Positions 36,253 to 46,219 are shown, counted from the first letter of the stretch. The stretch: DNA of 64,000 bases from Shewanella gelidii (GCF_014647855.1 NZ_BMPZ01000001.1:310001-374000); one strand, 5' to 3'. The notes: a model not told the origin generated them from the letters alone. Numbers and translations: made by a program.

Positions 36253-37527
36253 TTGGACGCTATCTCTACCAGCGCGTTACTGTTTTTCCTATTTATCTTG
36301 ATTTTGATCTCGGCTTACTTCTCGGGTTCAGAAACAGCAATGATGACACTCAACCGCTATCGTTTACGGCATTTGGCGTCCAATAATCATAAAGGAGCAC
36401 TGCGAGCATCAAAGCTTCTTGAGCGTCCTGATCGCTTAATTGGCCTCATTCTCATCGGCAATAACTTAGTTAATATTCTCGCGTCTGCAATTGCGACGAT
36501 TATCGGAATTCGTTTATGGGGAGATGTTGGCGTTGCTATTGCAACTGGAGCCTTGACCTTAGTGGTCCTTATTTTTGCCGAGGTGACACCAAAGACAATT
36601 GCCGCATTGCACCCTGAGCGCATAGCTTTCCCATCCAGCTTTTTGCTGCGAGGGTTGCTCATCGTACTCCTGCCGCTCGTAAAAACCGTCAACTTGATCA
36701 CGTCCGGCTTCTTGCGACTTTTTGGCGTGCGCTCTGTAACCACCCAAGATGCACTCAGCCAGGAAGAACTAAGAACCGTGGTACACGAAGCTGGAGCCTT
36801 GATCCCGCAACGTCACCAAGACATGCTTATTTCAATCTTAGATTTAGAAAAAGTCACGGTTGAAGACATTATGGTGCCGCGGTCTGAAATCTATGCCATT
36901 AATATTAACGATGATTTTAAGAGCATTAATAAGCAAGTATTTCTAAGCCCAAATACCCGCGTATTACTGTACCGAGATAATATTGATGATGCCGTTGGTT
37001 TTGTGCATCTACGTGATGCCTTAAGGTTGCAGTCTAAAGAACAGTTTAGTAAATCTTCATTACTTCGCGCAGTGAAAGAGCTCTACTTTATTCCGGAAGG
37101 TACACCACTCAATGTTCAGCTCACCAACTTCCAGCAAAATAAAGAAAAAATTGGTATCGTGGTAGACGAGTATGGCGATATTCAAGGCCTTGTCACTCTG
37201 AGTGATATCCTCGAAGAAATCGTCGGCGACTTTACAACCTCAATGGCTCCCGCCGCCAGTGAAGATGTTAATATTCAGCAAGATGGTAGCTATTTAATTG
37301 ATGCTACAGTGAACATTCGGGAACTCAATAAGGAGATGGATTGGCAATTCCCCACAGATGGTCCCAAAACGTTGAATGGCCTGATCCTCGAATATGTCGA
37401 AGATATCCCGCCTCCGAATACAAGTATGCGCCTTGCAGGTTATCCAGTCGAAGTCATCGACGTAGCAGATAACATGGTGAAAACCGTTCGTGTTATTCCC
37501 GAGCAATATGAGCCACCAGCAACTTAA
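36253..37527 (+). CDS. yfjD: CorB/HlyC family membrane protein with CBS domains (YfjD)
   Basis: 424 residues (E. coli 428). N-terminal CNNM (DUF21) membrane domain with ISAYFSGSETAMMTLNRYRL (about 20-39) and LIGNNLVNILASAIATI, then two CBS domains starting near VEDIMVPRSEIYAINI and ending VTLSDILEEIVGDFT, then a CorC_HlyC domain. This family exports or senses magnesium or other divalent ions. Start is TTG at 36253, with TGGAG seven bases upstream; the resulting N terminus aligns with E. coli. Confidence 0.94.
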   Translation: MDAISTSALLFFLFILILISAYFSGSETAMMTLNRYRLRHLASNNHKGALRASKLLERPDRLIGLILIGNNLVNILASAIATIIGIRLWGDVGVAIATGALTLVVLIFAEVTPKTIAALHPERIAFPSSFLLRGLLIVLLPLVKTVNLITSGFLRLFGVRSVTTQDALSQEELRTVVHEAGALIPQRHQDMLISILDLEKVTVEDIMVPRSEIYAININDDFKSINKQVFLSPNTRVLLYRDNIDDAVGFVHLRDALRLQSKEQFSKSSLLRAVKELYFIPEGTPLNVQLTNFQQNKEKIGIVVDEYGDIQGLVTLSDILEEIVGDFTTSMAPAASEDVNIQQDGSYLIDATVNIRELNKEMDWQFPTDGPKTLNGLILEYVEDIPPPNTSMRLAGYPVEVIDVADNMVKTVRVIPEQYEPPAT

Positions 37528-37548
37528 AGCTTTGGCACATATGAGAAT

Positions 37549-37577
37549 AAAAAAGGCACCTTTCGGTGCCTTTTTAC
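37549..37577. terminator. Terminator between yfjD and the GGDEF/EAL gene
   Basis: AAAAGGCACC-TTTC-GGTGCCTTTTT, with A's and T's on both sides; it serves convergent units. Confidence 0.9.
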
Positions 37578-37686
37578 AAGTTCAATCCTTGCGCCGCTGA
37601 CCGCTCTATAACGATATATCAATCGTTTAATCGCAATAGACAAATACCGGTACGCTTTATATCAACACACTTTGTTGATTGAACAA

Positions 37687-39744
37687 CTAGCCAGAAATCC
37701 GTTTAGTTTTAACGGGAGCACCTTCCACATAAGATTCATAGAACGCTTGTGCTGGCATCGGCTTAGCAAACAGGAATCCTTGCAGGTAATCACAAGCAAG
37801 CTGTTGCAGCAGTTGTTGCTGAACTTCAGTTTCGACCCCTTCTGCGACCACTAAGACCTCAAGGTTATGTGCCATGGTAATAATCGCTCGGATCAATGCA
37901 ACACTGCTCTCATTCGTTTGCAAATCTTGTATGAACGAGCGGTCAATTTTGAGTACATCAATATCCAGTTTTTGTAGATAGGCTAAAGAAGAGTAGCCAA
38001 CGCCAAAATCATCAATGGCGATATTAATTCCATGCTGACTTAACCGTTCAATTTGTTCTTGAATTGGCGAGCTTAAGTCCATCAAGGTATTTTCAGTAAC
38101 TTCTAAAAGAATGGCTTGTGGAGGCAAATCTTTGGCCGCGGTTTGCTCAATCCACGCATTTGCCCAATTTCCCCCTTGGTCAATCTGCAAGGGCGATGTA
38201 TTAACACTGATTTGCACAACGTGGCCGGTTTTTTCATACCATGTTGCAGCATCTGAAATGGCCTGTTTACGAACCCAGTCTCCAATTAACCCTATCAAAC
38301 CGCTACTTTCCGCAACTTCGATAAACTCCCCTGGTGAAACGAGTCCGCGTTTGGGGTGATTCCAGCGGATCAAGGCTTCAGCTTTCGCGGCACATTGTCC
38401 ATCAAGACTAAAAATAGGCTGGTAATACAATTCAAATTGTTCTTCCCGAATTGCAATTCTTAAGTCTTCAATCAATCGGCGTTTTTCCAGTGCTTCATCT
38501 TCCATAAGGTAAGAGAAAAACTCATACCGATTTCGACCTTTATTCTTAGACAAATACATAGCCTGATCCGCATGTTTCACTAAGGAGTCAACCGTTGTTC
38601 CGTCGCTTGGGAAAAAGGTAAGCCCGATACTGCCAGTCACATATATTTCTTCATTCTTAATCATGAAGCGTTGCATTAAGCTTGTTTTGACAACCTCTGC
38701 AATTTGGCAAGCTCTGCCCTGCTCACAAATGCCTTCTATGATCAAAGTAAACTCATCTCCGCCCAGCCGTGCGACAGTATCTTTGCTTCGAACACATCGA
38801 GTTAAACGTTTCGCAACCTTCTTGAGCAGCAAATCACCATAGTCATGACCAAGGGTATCATTGACCTCTTTGAACCCATCGAGATCTAAAAAAATCAACG
38901 CAAATTTCATATCTTTGGTGTCGATTAATGACTGGAGTTTTTCATAGAAAAAACGACGATTGGGCAAGTGTGTTAGACCATCTTTATAGGCATATTCGTG
39001 CAATTGCACGTTAGCTGCTTCTAACTCTTCAGTGCGCTCCTTCACTTGGCTTTCGAGTAACTTATCGCGCTGCTCAATTGTATGTAACATCCCATTAAAG
39101 CAGGAGGTTAAATCAGCGATTTCATCTTGAGATAGTTCTTGCGCTCGCAGGCTATAATCATTTGAAGTCGTTACATTTTCAGCAACACTCGCTAAATGTA
39201 ATAACGGATTTAGAAAGCGTTTTCGAAGGAGTAGAGATAAGAAGAAGCTCACACCAAACGTCACAAACAACAGTAACAGTAAAAACTGACTGTAGAACGC
39301 TACGTGCTCTTTGACATAGCTATCATCGGCTTGGATCCGAAGGAAGCCATAGTCTTGCCCCTCAAGGCTTAATACCGTTGTAATGAGAACGGTTTCTGTC
39401 GGATCTTGCGCCACTTGCGCATCCGAATTCGAGCCTTGCGCAGCAATTGCGAGTGTATTGCCCTGCGGGCCAGTCACACTGACAGAAACAACATCAGAAC
39501 GCAGCAAAATTGGATTGATAAGCTCTTGAATGGCATCCTGATCATCAAATAACACAGCTGCAGTAATATTTGCGGCAAGCATTTCACCTAAGGTATTTAA
39601 ACTCGCAACTTGTTCACGCTTTGCAGTGCTAAGTTCATACGCACTAAACACCGATGCGACCATAGCAGTCGATACAATCGCAACGCTCATTAAGATGAAT
39701 AGCAGCTTCTTACTAATCGTATTTAAAGAGAAGAGTTGCTTCAT
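37687..39744 (-). CDS. Membrane c-di-GMP enzyme: CHASE8-type sensor, HAMP, GGDEF, EAL
   Basis: 685 residues. TM1 about 14-35; periplasmic domain about 38-150 resembling CHASE8 of YfiN/TpbB (TLGEMLAANITAAVLFDDQD); TM2 about 153-173; HAMP to about 230; GGDEF about 255-410 with the active GGDEF motif at 328-332 and an RxxD I-site at 319-322; EAL about 430-675 with EAL at 456-458, NTSP, EVTEN (548-552), DDFGVGYSS (578-586), K599 and EGVE. Both catalytic domains look complete, so it could make and degrade c-di-GMP. P. aeruginosa YfiN has no EAL domain. Last gene of a three-gene operon; four bases separate it from the yfiR-like gene, whose product probably inhibits it (inference). Confidence 0.93.
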   Translation of the reverse strand: MKQLFSLNTISKKLLFILMSVAIVSTAMVASVFSAYELSTAKREQVASLNTLGEMLAANITAAVLFDDQDAIQELINPILLRSDVVSVSVTGPQGNTLAIAAQGSNSDAQVAQDPTETVLITTVLSLEGQDYGFLRIQADDSYVKEHVAFYSQFLLLLLFVTFGVSFFLSLLLRKRFLNPLLHLASVAENVTTSNDYSLRAQELSQDEIADLTSCFNGMLHTIEQRDKLLESQVKERTEELEAANVQLHEYAYKDGLTHLPNRRFFYEKLQSLIDTKDMKFALIFLDLDGFKEVNDTLGHDYGDLLLKKVAKRLTRCVRSKDTVARLGGDEFTLIIEGICEQGRACQIAEVVKTSLMQRFMIKNEEIYVTGSIGLTFFPSDGTTVDSLVKHADQAMYLSKNKGRNRYEFFSYLMEDEALEKRRLIEDLRIAIREEQFELYYQPIFSLDGQCAAKAEALIRWNHPKRGLVSPGEFIEVAESSGLIGLIGDWVRKQAISDAATWYEKTGHVVQISVNTSPLQIDQGGNWANAWIEQTAAKDLPPQAILLEVTENTLMDLSSPIQEQIERLSQHGINIAIDDFGVGYSSLAYLQKLDIDVLKIDRSFIQDLQTNESSVALIRAIITMAHNLEVLVVAEGVETEVQQQLLQQLACDYLQGFLFAKPMPAQAFYESYVEGAPVKTKRISG

Positions 39745-39748
39745 CGCA

Positions 39749-40276
39749 TCACCTCTCCAACACTCGGCCTAAACGCAAAACGCGGGAGCTCATCGAGATC
39801 CCGGAGAGCTTTAGTTTTTTAGGGGAAACTTCAAAACGGATCTTACCGCCTGATAGGAAGAATCGAATTTGTCCCCCGGCTTCGATAAAACCTTCACTCT
39901 CTCCGACCACCATAACGTTATATAATTCTTTATTGTCCACACCTGCCCACGCCGGCATTGTCGCAGCGGTAATGAACAATAAACTACATGATTCAAGCGA
40001 TTGAGCAGTTAAATCGACAACGATAGATTCAATTGGTGCGCCACTTACTTTTTGCCCTTTAAGAACTTTACCTGCAACCTCAATAAAACTCGCATCTGGA
40101 CTGCATATAGAAAATGCTGGCGATGCCGCAGGCTCAGGGCTCCACTCGCCATAACGAGCAAAGTTAAATAAAAAACCAGCCTTTAACGCGTACTCTTTAT
40201 CAACTGCAGCAACACTCTCACCTAAAAGCAAGAGTGTTAAGAGCAATCCGCTAAACAGCCTTTTCAACGTTCTCAT
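39749..40276 (-). CDS. YfiR-like periplasmic regulator (DUF4154)
   Basis: 175 residues. Signal peptide ending near GESVAA; then YALKAGFLFNFARYGEWSPE, the DUF4154 hallmark, and CSLLFITAA. Cys58 and Cys97 are 39 apart, the same as C71-C110 in P. aeruginosa YfiR; a second pair corresponding to C145/C152 is absent. YfiR binds the periplasmic domain of YfiN and holds it inactive. The open frame runs 36 codons further into the receptor gene, but ATG 40276 starts the signal peptide. It begins seven bases after the receptor stop and ends four bases before the GGDEF/EAL gene. Confidence 0.88.
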   Translation of the reverse strand: MRTLKRLFSGLLLTLLLLGESVAAVDKEYALKAGFLFNFARYGEWSPEPAASPAFSICSPDASFIEVAGKVLKGQKVSGAPIESIVVDLTAQSLESCSLLFITAATMPAWAGVDNKELYNVMVVGESEGFIEAGGQIRFFLSGGKIRFEVSPKKLKLSGISMSSRVLRLGRVLER

Positions 40277-40283
40277 CGCTCCC

Positions 40284-42335
40284 TTAAAAATCAGCAGTGA
40301 TTTTGATGGTATAGCTTTCATCAATGAAATTGGCAATCGTGTAGGTTTCAGAGGTATTGCCATATTCAACATGAGAACCAGCAAACAGGTTTTTACCTGT
40401 CAATGACAGTTTCCATACTGAATTAAGTTGCCAATTCCAAGCAATATCCATCGCCGTGAATGTGTCCGTTTGATATGCATCGCTATTTTCCACTCGCACT
40501 GTAGCAAATACATTGTGATGTTCTAAAAAATCTACATCAGCTTTTGCAAATAACTGTCGGCTCGTTGAATCAAAGCCGATCGCAGGGAACGTATCATCGG
40601 GCATATCGTACTCAAACGTATTATAGCTATAACCCAATTCGCCACTAAAATAGTCAGTTGGCTGCCACGACAAGACAATATCGACTCCCTCGGTCATCAA
40701 CTCAGCTTCAGAAACCACATTAAAATCAATCCGAGTTTCGCTTAATGCTTGTACCGCTTCGTTAACCATCCCTAATTGCAACAATGCGAGCGCGGGAATG
40801 AACTGCTCTAAGTTTGGATCAGAGCGGATGACAGCAACATCTTCAGCTAAGGTATGATAAGCAGATACGTCCAAGGCCCATTGTGCCTTCGATATACGAT
40901 AACCCAGCTCATATGACAGCGACGTCTCCGGCTTAACGGCATCATTACCATTTAAGAATGTTTTGACACGATACGCATCAATTAAAGGCACGCCCGTCGG
41001 CATCACCTCACCGATTCTTCGACCTTGAACCGCAAAGTTATCATTAAATTCAATTAAGGTAGGTATACGAACGGTTTGTGAGATCGAAGTCCACAATGCC
41101 TGTTGCTCACTAAAGGTCCACATCATACGGGCGAGCGGTTGTGTCTCCCATCCGGTTAACTCATTGTGCTCACTCTTGGCACCAAAGATCAGTGAAAGTT
41201 CGTCAGGGATGAGTGCCACTTGAGCTTGAATAAACGCACCATACTGCTCTAATGCATCATATTCACGATCACTGGTTAAAAATACGCTTTCATCGAACTC
41301 AACAACGTTTTTGCGGTAATTAACGCCCCAGTCGATTTGCCAATCATCGACTAAAAAGTTCATTTGATAATCTAAATCGAGCGCTTCATATTCTTCTTGC
41401 AAAAATGCTTGGGTGCCGCTCTGCTTTAACCAAGATGCCTGCAGCATCTGATTCGCATCTGCAGAAATGCGATTCTCAACCCGCGCCATAAAGCGTGCAT
41501 CTGTCCGTTCAAGAATTCCGCTACGCGCAATATTTGCATTCGTTTCATCAAGTACACCACGATAATTCTGACCTAAATCAGACTCTGTCAAATTGCCTTG
41601 GATCATCACTGACCATTCATCACTGGGCGTCAAGTCCATTCGCGCACCAAAAGAATGCTGCTCAGTCGTATCCACAGGTGCGACTTCTATACCTTTTGAC
41701 GAACGGTTACCATCACGCACATGGCCATGGATACGATAACTGCCTTTATTGCTAATATCGCCACCATAACGAAGGTTTGCATCGAAATTAATTTGATCAC
41801 CAGCACTAATGTCGGCGTGTAAGCCTCGGGAATCAATGCTGTTTTTGGTAATTATATTAATCACTCCATTATTGGCATTGGTTCCCCATAACTGCCCACC
41901 TTGACCACGAATCACTTCAATTCGTTCAATGTCATACAGCGGAACGTTCAAGGTTTCCCAATAAACCGCCGCAAATTTAGGCGTGTAAAAGCTCTGGCCA
42001 TCGACCATGACAAGCATTTTGCTGGAAAATCGTGATGCGACGCCTCGAGCAGAAATAGCCCATTGATTATTATCAAGCTGCCGAACAGCAAGGCCAGGCA
42101 CCATTTTTAATGCTTCGGGAATTGATGTTGCCCCTGACCGTACAATTTGCTCATTGGTTAATACATAAATCGAGGATGCGGTTTCAAATGCAGATTGCGC
42201 ACGCTTCATCGCTGAAGTGACTTGCACATCCATTGCCATGAGAGCATCGAGGTCTAAATCAGGCAGAGTATCTTCTGCACTGACTAATGGGGATATAACA
42301 AATAATGAACAGACTAACTTTGACAAAATCTTCAA
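40284..42335 (-). CDS. TonB-dependent outer-membrane receptor
   Basis: About 683 residues. A TTG at 42335 with GGAGG seven bases upstream opens a clean signal peptide ending VSA before EDTLPDLDL. Plug domain: SGATSIPEALKMVPGLAVRQ, ISARGVASRFSSKMLVMVDG, YDIERIEVIRGQGGQLWGTN and NGVINIITK. The 22-strand barrel ends with IKITADF (terminal Phe, as needed for BAM insertion). LMAMDVQVTSA near the N terminus may be the TonB box. The ligand is unknown; no Fur box was seen upstream. First gene of an operon with yfiR-like and GGDEF/EAL genes, so it may act as a signal-sensing or transport receptor linked to c-di-GMP (inference). Confidence 0.92.
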   Translation of the reverse strand: MKILSKLVCSLFVISPLVSAEDTLPDLDLDALMAMDVQVTSAMKRAQSAFETASSIYVLTNEQIVRSGATSIPEALKMVPGLAVRQLDNNQWAISARGVASRFSSKMLVMVDGQSFYTPKFAAVYWETLNVPLYDIERIEVIRGQGGQLWGTNANNGVINIITKNSIDSRGLHADISAGDQINFDANLRYGGDISNKGSYRIHGHVRDGNRSSKGIEVAPVDTTEQHSFGARMDLTPSDEWSVMIQGNLTESDLGQNYRGVLDETNANIARSGILERTDARFMARVENRISADANQMLQASWLKQSGTQAFLQEEYEALDLDYQMNFLVDDWQIDWGVNYRKNVVEFDESVFLTSDREYDALEQYGAFIQAQVALIPDELSLIFGAKSEHNELTGWETQPLARMMWTFSEQQALWTSISQTVRIPTLIEFNDNFAVQGRRIGEVMPTGVPLIDAYRVKTFLNGNDAVKPETSLSYELGYRISKAQWALDVSAYHTLAEDVAVIRSDPNLEQFIPALALLQLGMVNEAVQALSETRIDFNVVSEAELMTEGVDIVLSWQPTDYFSGELGYSYNTFEYDMPDDTFPAIGFDSTSRQLFAKADVDFLEHHNVFATVRVENSDAYQTDTFTAMDIAWNWQLNSVWKLSLTGKNLFAGSHVEYGNTSETYTIANFIDESYTIKITADF

Positions 42336-42598
42336 TGGACTGCCTCCGACCAGTGTCATAAAACTGAAACATTCCATTGTATTGCGTATTGCATTCCAAA
42401 AGATATATCTAATATATTTTAGCGATATCTAGTTCACAAAAACTCGTAGCAACTTACTTAATATTAGTGGAAAAAATCAATTCGTGGGTAACAAAGCCAG
42501 ATGCCACAAGCATCAAACCTTGCGTTAAACACGGATTTTGTATGCAAGTATAGAAAGCTTATGCCGCTACATCTCATTATCTTGCGTTAATATTGCAA

Positions 42599-45502
42599 TT
42601 ATTTGATCTGCAACACAGGATAGCCCCAACCCTTCTCTCCAGCATGCACAGGTTCTTGGGTTAAGTACTGATAAATCGTTGGTGCAAGGGAACCATTTTC
42701 GCCAACACTCAATCTTGGCTTATCCTGCGCCACACCAGCGCCCCACAGTCCAATGAAAGCATCTTTTTCTAGGTAACTCTCTCCTGCGTGACGTCCGGGT
42801 ACTTTTGTGTTGTAACCCATGCCTGGTAACGGGAATAGGTTGATAGTCCCCGCCCTGGGCTCTTGATATAGCTGAATCAATTGATTTACCGAATCAGGTT
42901 TCGGTGAACCGAGGCTCACCTCTCGCCACTGAGCGGCAGTGCACCACTTTTGCTGTTGGCTGTGAGAGAGGCATGTTTGAATTAACTCCTGACGCCAAGC
43001 CGATGCAACCGTCGACGCAGGATTCAAATAGACGTTGTTATCTCGAACACCAAGTAATACAGGCTCACTTGCCGTGAGTGAATAATAGCTGATGAACTTG
43101 TCTTTCAATTCAATTATTTCATCATGACGCTTGCCATATCGATGGCCGACAAGGCGAACTTTACAAGACAAGTCACCACAATCATCTTCGCGCACTACCA
43201 TATAATCAAGAGAGTCTTTCAGCCGCATAGCGAGTTCATCAACTAAGGGAATACTTAAGATCGGTGCCGTATCATTCAGTGGCGCCTTTACCTTGTTGTG
43301 GCTGGCGGCAATTGGTCGCCACTGTTGTAGCTCAGAGTACTGCGGCTGAACATGCCAGCCCTGACTCGAATTAAACAAATCAAGCATATAATTGCCGCCT
43401 GCAGTGGAAGCAACCACAATGTCAACATCTCTCATACTCGGAGGATTCATCGCGTTCGTTAGCTTTGGCCCTTCACCCTCGTCAGATGAAATTTTACGGA
43501 CTTCTATTGCTACGTCGTACTCGGCTGCAAGAGGCTCAAGCGCAACCTCTTCTGGATTTATGATTTGATAAACTGGCGTTAAACCATGGTCTCCTGCCAT
43601 TCCCCAAAGCGTTTTGTCAGCAACACCAGCATGTGTATACGCATTGCTATATTGCTGCAACCAATAATCCAGTCGATTCAGCTCTCCGGTCGGCGCAATT
43701 ATTTCGTCACTAAATGGCCCTTTAAAGTGAGCAAAATGATCAGGCCACGGATTATAAATTAACGTATAGTCTGGTAGGCCGTTAAAAGCGATATCACCAT
43801 AATCATTCAGCGCCTCAAGCAACTCCCAATAAAGGGTGAATTTTGCAAAAAAACGCCAATTCGACATCGAACTAAACCGCTCGATTTGTGCTAATAGCTT
43901 TGCTCGATGTTGCCTCAGCTTTACCTCGGCTTTGCCACGTACTTGTAACTCTCTTAAACAACGTTTTTCACCGAAATCTCGCTGTTTCTCACCAATAGCA
44001 AGATTTAACAGCGCATCGTAACTTGTATGCGCATACCAATCATATTGTGCATTGCAGTTCAGTGTATTTAGATGATGTAAACGCTCAAACATCGTTTTGA
44101 CTTGGTTCTCTTCGACTAAACGATCTAACTGCAATGCATCGTTACCATAGAAGTAATAAGCGCGATCTTTATCTCGATCCACAAAATGGAAGTTAGGAAT
44201 ACCAGTCCCCATTTCCCCAGAAACTTTCGCTCCTGTTTTAACTATCGGTAAATTGCGCACTGAGATCGTTGGCGTAGACGCAATACCATGCTGAACTATC
44301 CCAGCACGCTGTGTGCGATAGAGTTGCTTAAAGAATGGTAGGTAATGCGCATCCTCATAGGGTGATTGCAAGCGCTGAAGGAAGTCCACTTGCTGCGTAT
44401 ACGTTATAGGCTTCATCCCAGCCGAAGTGGATTGAGACTGTAGCTTATGCTGAGCAAATGCTTGCTGGATAAATGGGAAGTGAGGATTGACTAACCCCTC
44501 AAGCAAGCCTTGCTGCAATCCATCAACAACAATTTGCACAGCGAGTTTTCTTTCATTCTGTGACTGCAAAAACTCAACGACGTCATGGGGGGTTTGCTTA
44601 AAACTTGAGTTGAGCCAAGCTTTTAATTGCTGCTTGCGGTGAATTTCATTCGCATACTGTCGATACGCTTTTAAAACATTTAACCGAACAAAGTCTATTA
44701 AGCTGACCGTGACGGCTTCTGCTGTATTCTCATCCTCAACGACATGCTGCACAGCTTGTTTGATATCGCCGTCATCCATGGAGCTCAACAATTTTTTTAA
44801 AGCGTCAATTAGAATAGGACGAACTTGCTCAATAACCTTTTGATCTGCTGCGGAATTTGTTAAATATTGATAATGCTCGGGTAGCTGACCATCGTCTTGC
44901 CAAGTACCAATGTCTACCAGCGCATCATAAACAATCAAAATTGCACTTATCGTGTCACGACTCAATGGAAACACAGACTTGTGTTCACCAGCTGGAGCAG
45001 TATGCTCTGACTCAGCAAAGCTAGACTCAGTGATTTGAAATAGAGAATGCTCATATTGAGTTAACGCTGCTGGCGAATAGTTTTGCTGCATATACGCCTT
45101 GAACAGATCCCCTTCAGCGACGCCAGTATAGCGGTCATAAAACATCCGCAAAAAATAAACCAGTGGGATAGCATAGGTTGGGTCAGAAATTTGCACTAAC
45201 AGCCGCTGTTTTAGCTGGCGATCAATGGGAAGCGTTAATATATAAGCATCTAACGTCATACCAGCAACAAGAAAAACACTCGTATCTCGAACCAGTCGTT
45301 GTGAAAACTGCCAAGTATCCTGTAGCTGGTTTTTAAGCACGCCGGCGTACGTGATGACTCCACCAAAAATAGGGACATCTTTTAAACTTGGCTTTGCCAC
45401 AGCAGAAAGGCTCCAAAGCATCGCTGGGAGCATGGTCGCAACCCCAAACGTCAGCACACGCTTCACATAGTGATTTCGCACCATTCTGGCCGTAAACTTC
45501 AT
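42599..45502 (-). CDS. Very large alkaline-phosphatase-superfamily protein, exported
   Basis: 967 residues from ATG 45502 (GGAGAAAGC before it); the open frame extends 36 codons more. Signal peptide ends about SLSAVA. Residues about 30-380 are an all-helical region that I do not recognise. Residues about 380-900 carry metal-site motifs of the alkaline phosphatase/phosphodiesterase superfamily: EMGTGIPNFHF (possible nucleophile Thr), YNPWPDHFAHFKGP, GMAGDHGLTP and VGHRYGK. Substrate unknown: phosphodiester, phosphonate or sulfate ester are all possible. Most relatives are 400-600 residues, so the N-terminal addition stands out. It is separated from the receptor operon by about 260 bases. Confidence 0.75.
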   Translation of the reverse strand: MKFTARMVRNHYVKRVLTFGVATMLPAMLWSLSAVAKPSLKDVPIFGGVITYAGVLKNQLQDTWQFSQRLVRDTSVFLVAGMTLDAYILTLPIDRQLKQRLLVQISDPTYAIPLVYFLRMFYDRYTGVAEGDLFKAYMQQNYSPAALTQYEHSLFQITESSFAESEHTAPAGEHKSVFPLSRDTISAILIVYDALVDIGTWQDDGQLPEHYQYLTNSAADQKVIEQVRPILIDALKKLLSSMDDGDIKQAVQHVVEDENTAEAVTVSLIDFVRLNVLKAYRQYANEIHRKQQLKAWLNSSFKQTPHDVVEFLQSQNERKLAVQIVVDGLQQGLLEGLVNPHFPFIQQAFAQHKLQSQSTSAGMKPITYTQQVDFLQRLQSPYEDAHYLPFFKQLYRTQRAGIVQHGIASTPTISVRNLPIVKTGAKVSGEMGTGIPNFHFVDRDKDRAYYFYGNDALQLDRLVEENQVKTMFERLHHLNTLNCNAQYDWYAHTSYDALLNLAIGEKQRDFGEKRCLRELQVRGKAEVKLRQHRAKLLAQIERFSSMSNWRFFAKFTLYWELLEALNDYGDIAFNGLPDYTLIYNPWPDHFAHFKGPFSDEIIAPTGELNRLDYWLQQYSNAYTHAGVADKTLWGMAGDHGLTPVYQIINPEEVALEPLAAEYDVAIEVRKISSDEGEGPKLTNAMNPPSMRDVDIVVASTAGGNYMLDLFNSSQGWHVQPQYSELQQWRPIAASHNKVKAPLNDTAPILSIPLVDELAMRLKDSLDYMVVREDDCGDLSCKVRLVGHRYGKRHDEIIELKDKFISYYSLTASEPVLLGVRDNNVYLNPASTVASAWRQELIQTCLSHSQQQKWCTAAQWREVSLGSPKPDSVNQLIQLYQEPRAGTINLFPLPGMGYNTKVPGRHAGESYLEKDAFIGLWGAGVAQDKPRLSVGENGSLAPTIYQYLTQEPVHAGEKGWGYPVLQIK

Positions 45503-45682
45503 GCTTTCTCCGAATTCAATTCTACGCCCTTTAATTGAGAGCATAGTAATCCACAAAGCTAAACAATTGAAGTGTTTAGAATAAATTGCAACCACTGTGG
45601 TTTTAGTCACATAGTCTCAATTGACACGCAAAGGTAAAAATAGATTCAACTTGAGGCGATCGCGCCTCACTCACCTCGTCAG

Positions 45683-46219
45683 TCACGAAGCCACATCTTT
45701 TTTTCTTGCAGCTTCAAGTGCGCGACGCTTCTCGATAGCTAAAGGCTTAATCGTTTGCGCGAGCTGCTGCTCTAAGCCAAACATAAAGTAGAGTTCCGCC
45801 ATAAGGAAAAATGGGCCAATTAACAATTGATTTATATCATCTGCAAATGCTGGTTTTGCCTTCTCATAATGATGCCCTACAAATTGTATCGCCCATGCAA
45901 TAATAAACACGCTCACGGCAATCCAAATCGCGTACTCGCTTTGCGCTACCCATGCACTTGTGAGCAAAACAGGAAGAATAAATAGAGTTAAGCCAAACGC
46001 CAGTTTTACATGCAAAATAAAATAGTAAACAAGAACAACTGCTGCAAATACCACGGCAAGGCTTATCGACACACCAACGCCCAAATCAAAATCAACGAGA
46101 CTTAGTGCCAAAAACAGTGACCAAATAATAAGTGGAACGCCAACAAAATGGGTCTGAATATTCTTCGGGTTAAGGTGCACGCTTTTATATGTGGCGAGTT
46201 GTTCTACAGCAGATTTCAT
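45683..46219 (-). CDS. DUF962 / Mpo1-like membrane protein
   Basis: 178 residues with four hydrophobic segments. SVHLNPKNIQTHFVGVPLII (about 14-33) and AIQFVGHHYEKAKPAF (about 111-126) are the conserved histidine motifs of the DUF962 family; yeast Mpo1 in this family is an iron-dependent dioxygenase of 2-hydroxy fatty acids. Bacterial function is not established. Basic C-terminal tail. Transcribed from the minus strand ahead of the phosphatase gene; the 180-base gap does not settle whether they form one unit. Confidence 0.85.
   Translation of the reverse strand: MKSAVEQLATYKSVHLNPKNIQTHFVGVPLIIWSLFLALSLVDFDLGVGVSISLAVVFAAVVLVYYFILHVKLAFGLTLFILPVLLTSAWVAQSEYAIWIAVSVFIIAWAIQFVGHHYEKAKPAFADDINQLLIGPFFLMAELYFMFGLEQQLAQTIKPLAIEKRRALEAARKKDVAS

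Noticed and set aside
42336..42598. Fur box upstream of the TonB receptor
   Set aside because: The region is AT-rich with short ATAT palindromes, but nothing close to the GATAATGATAATCATTATC pattern.
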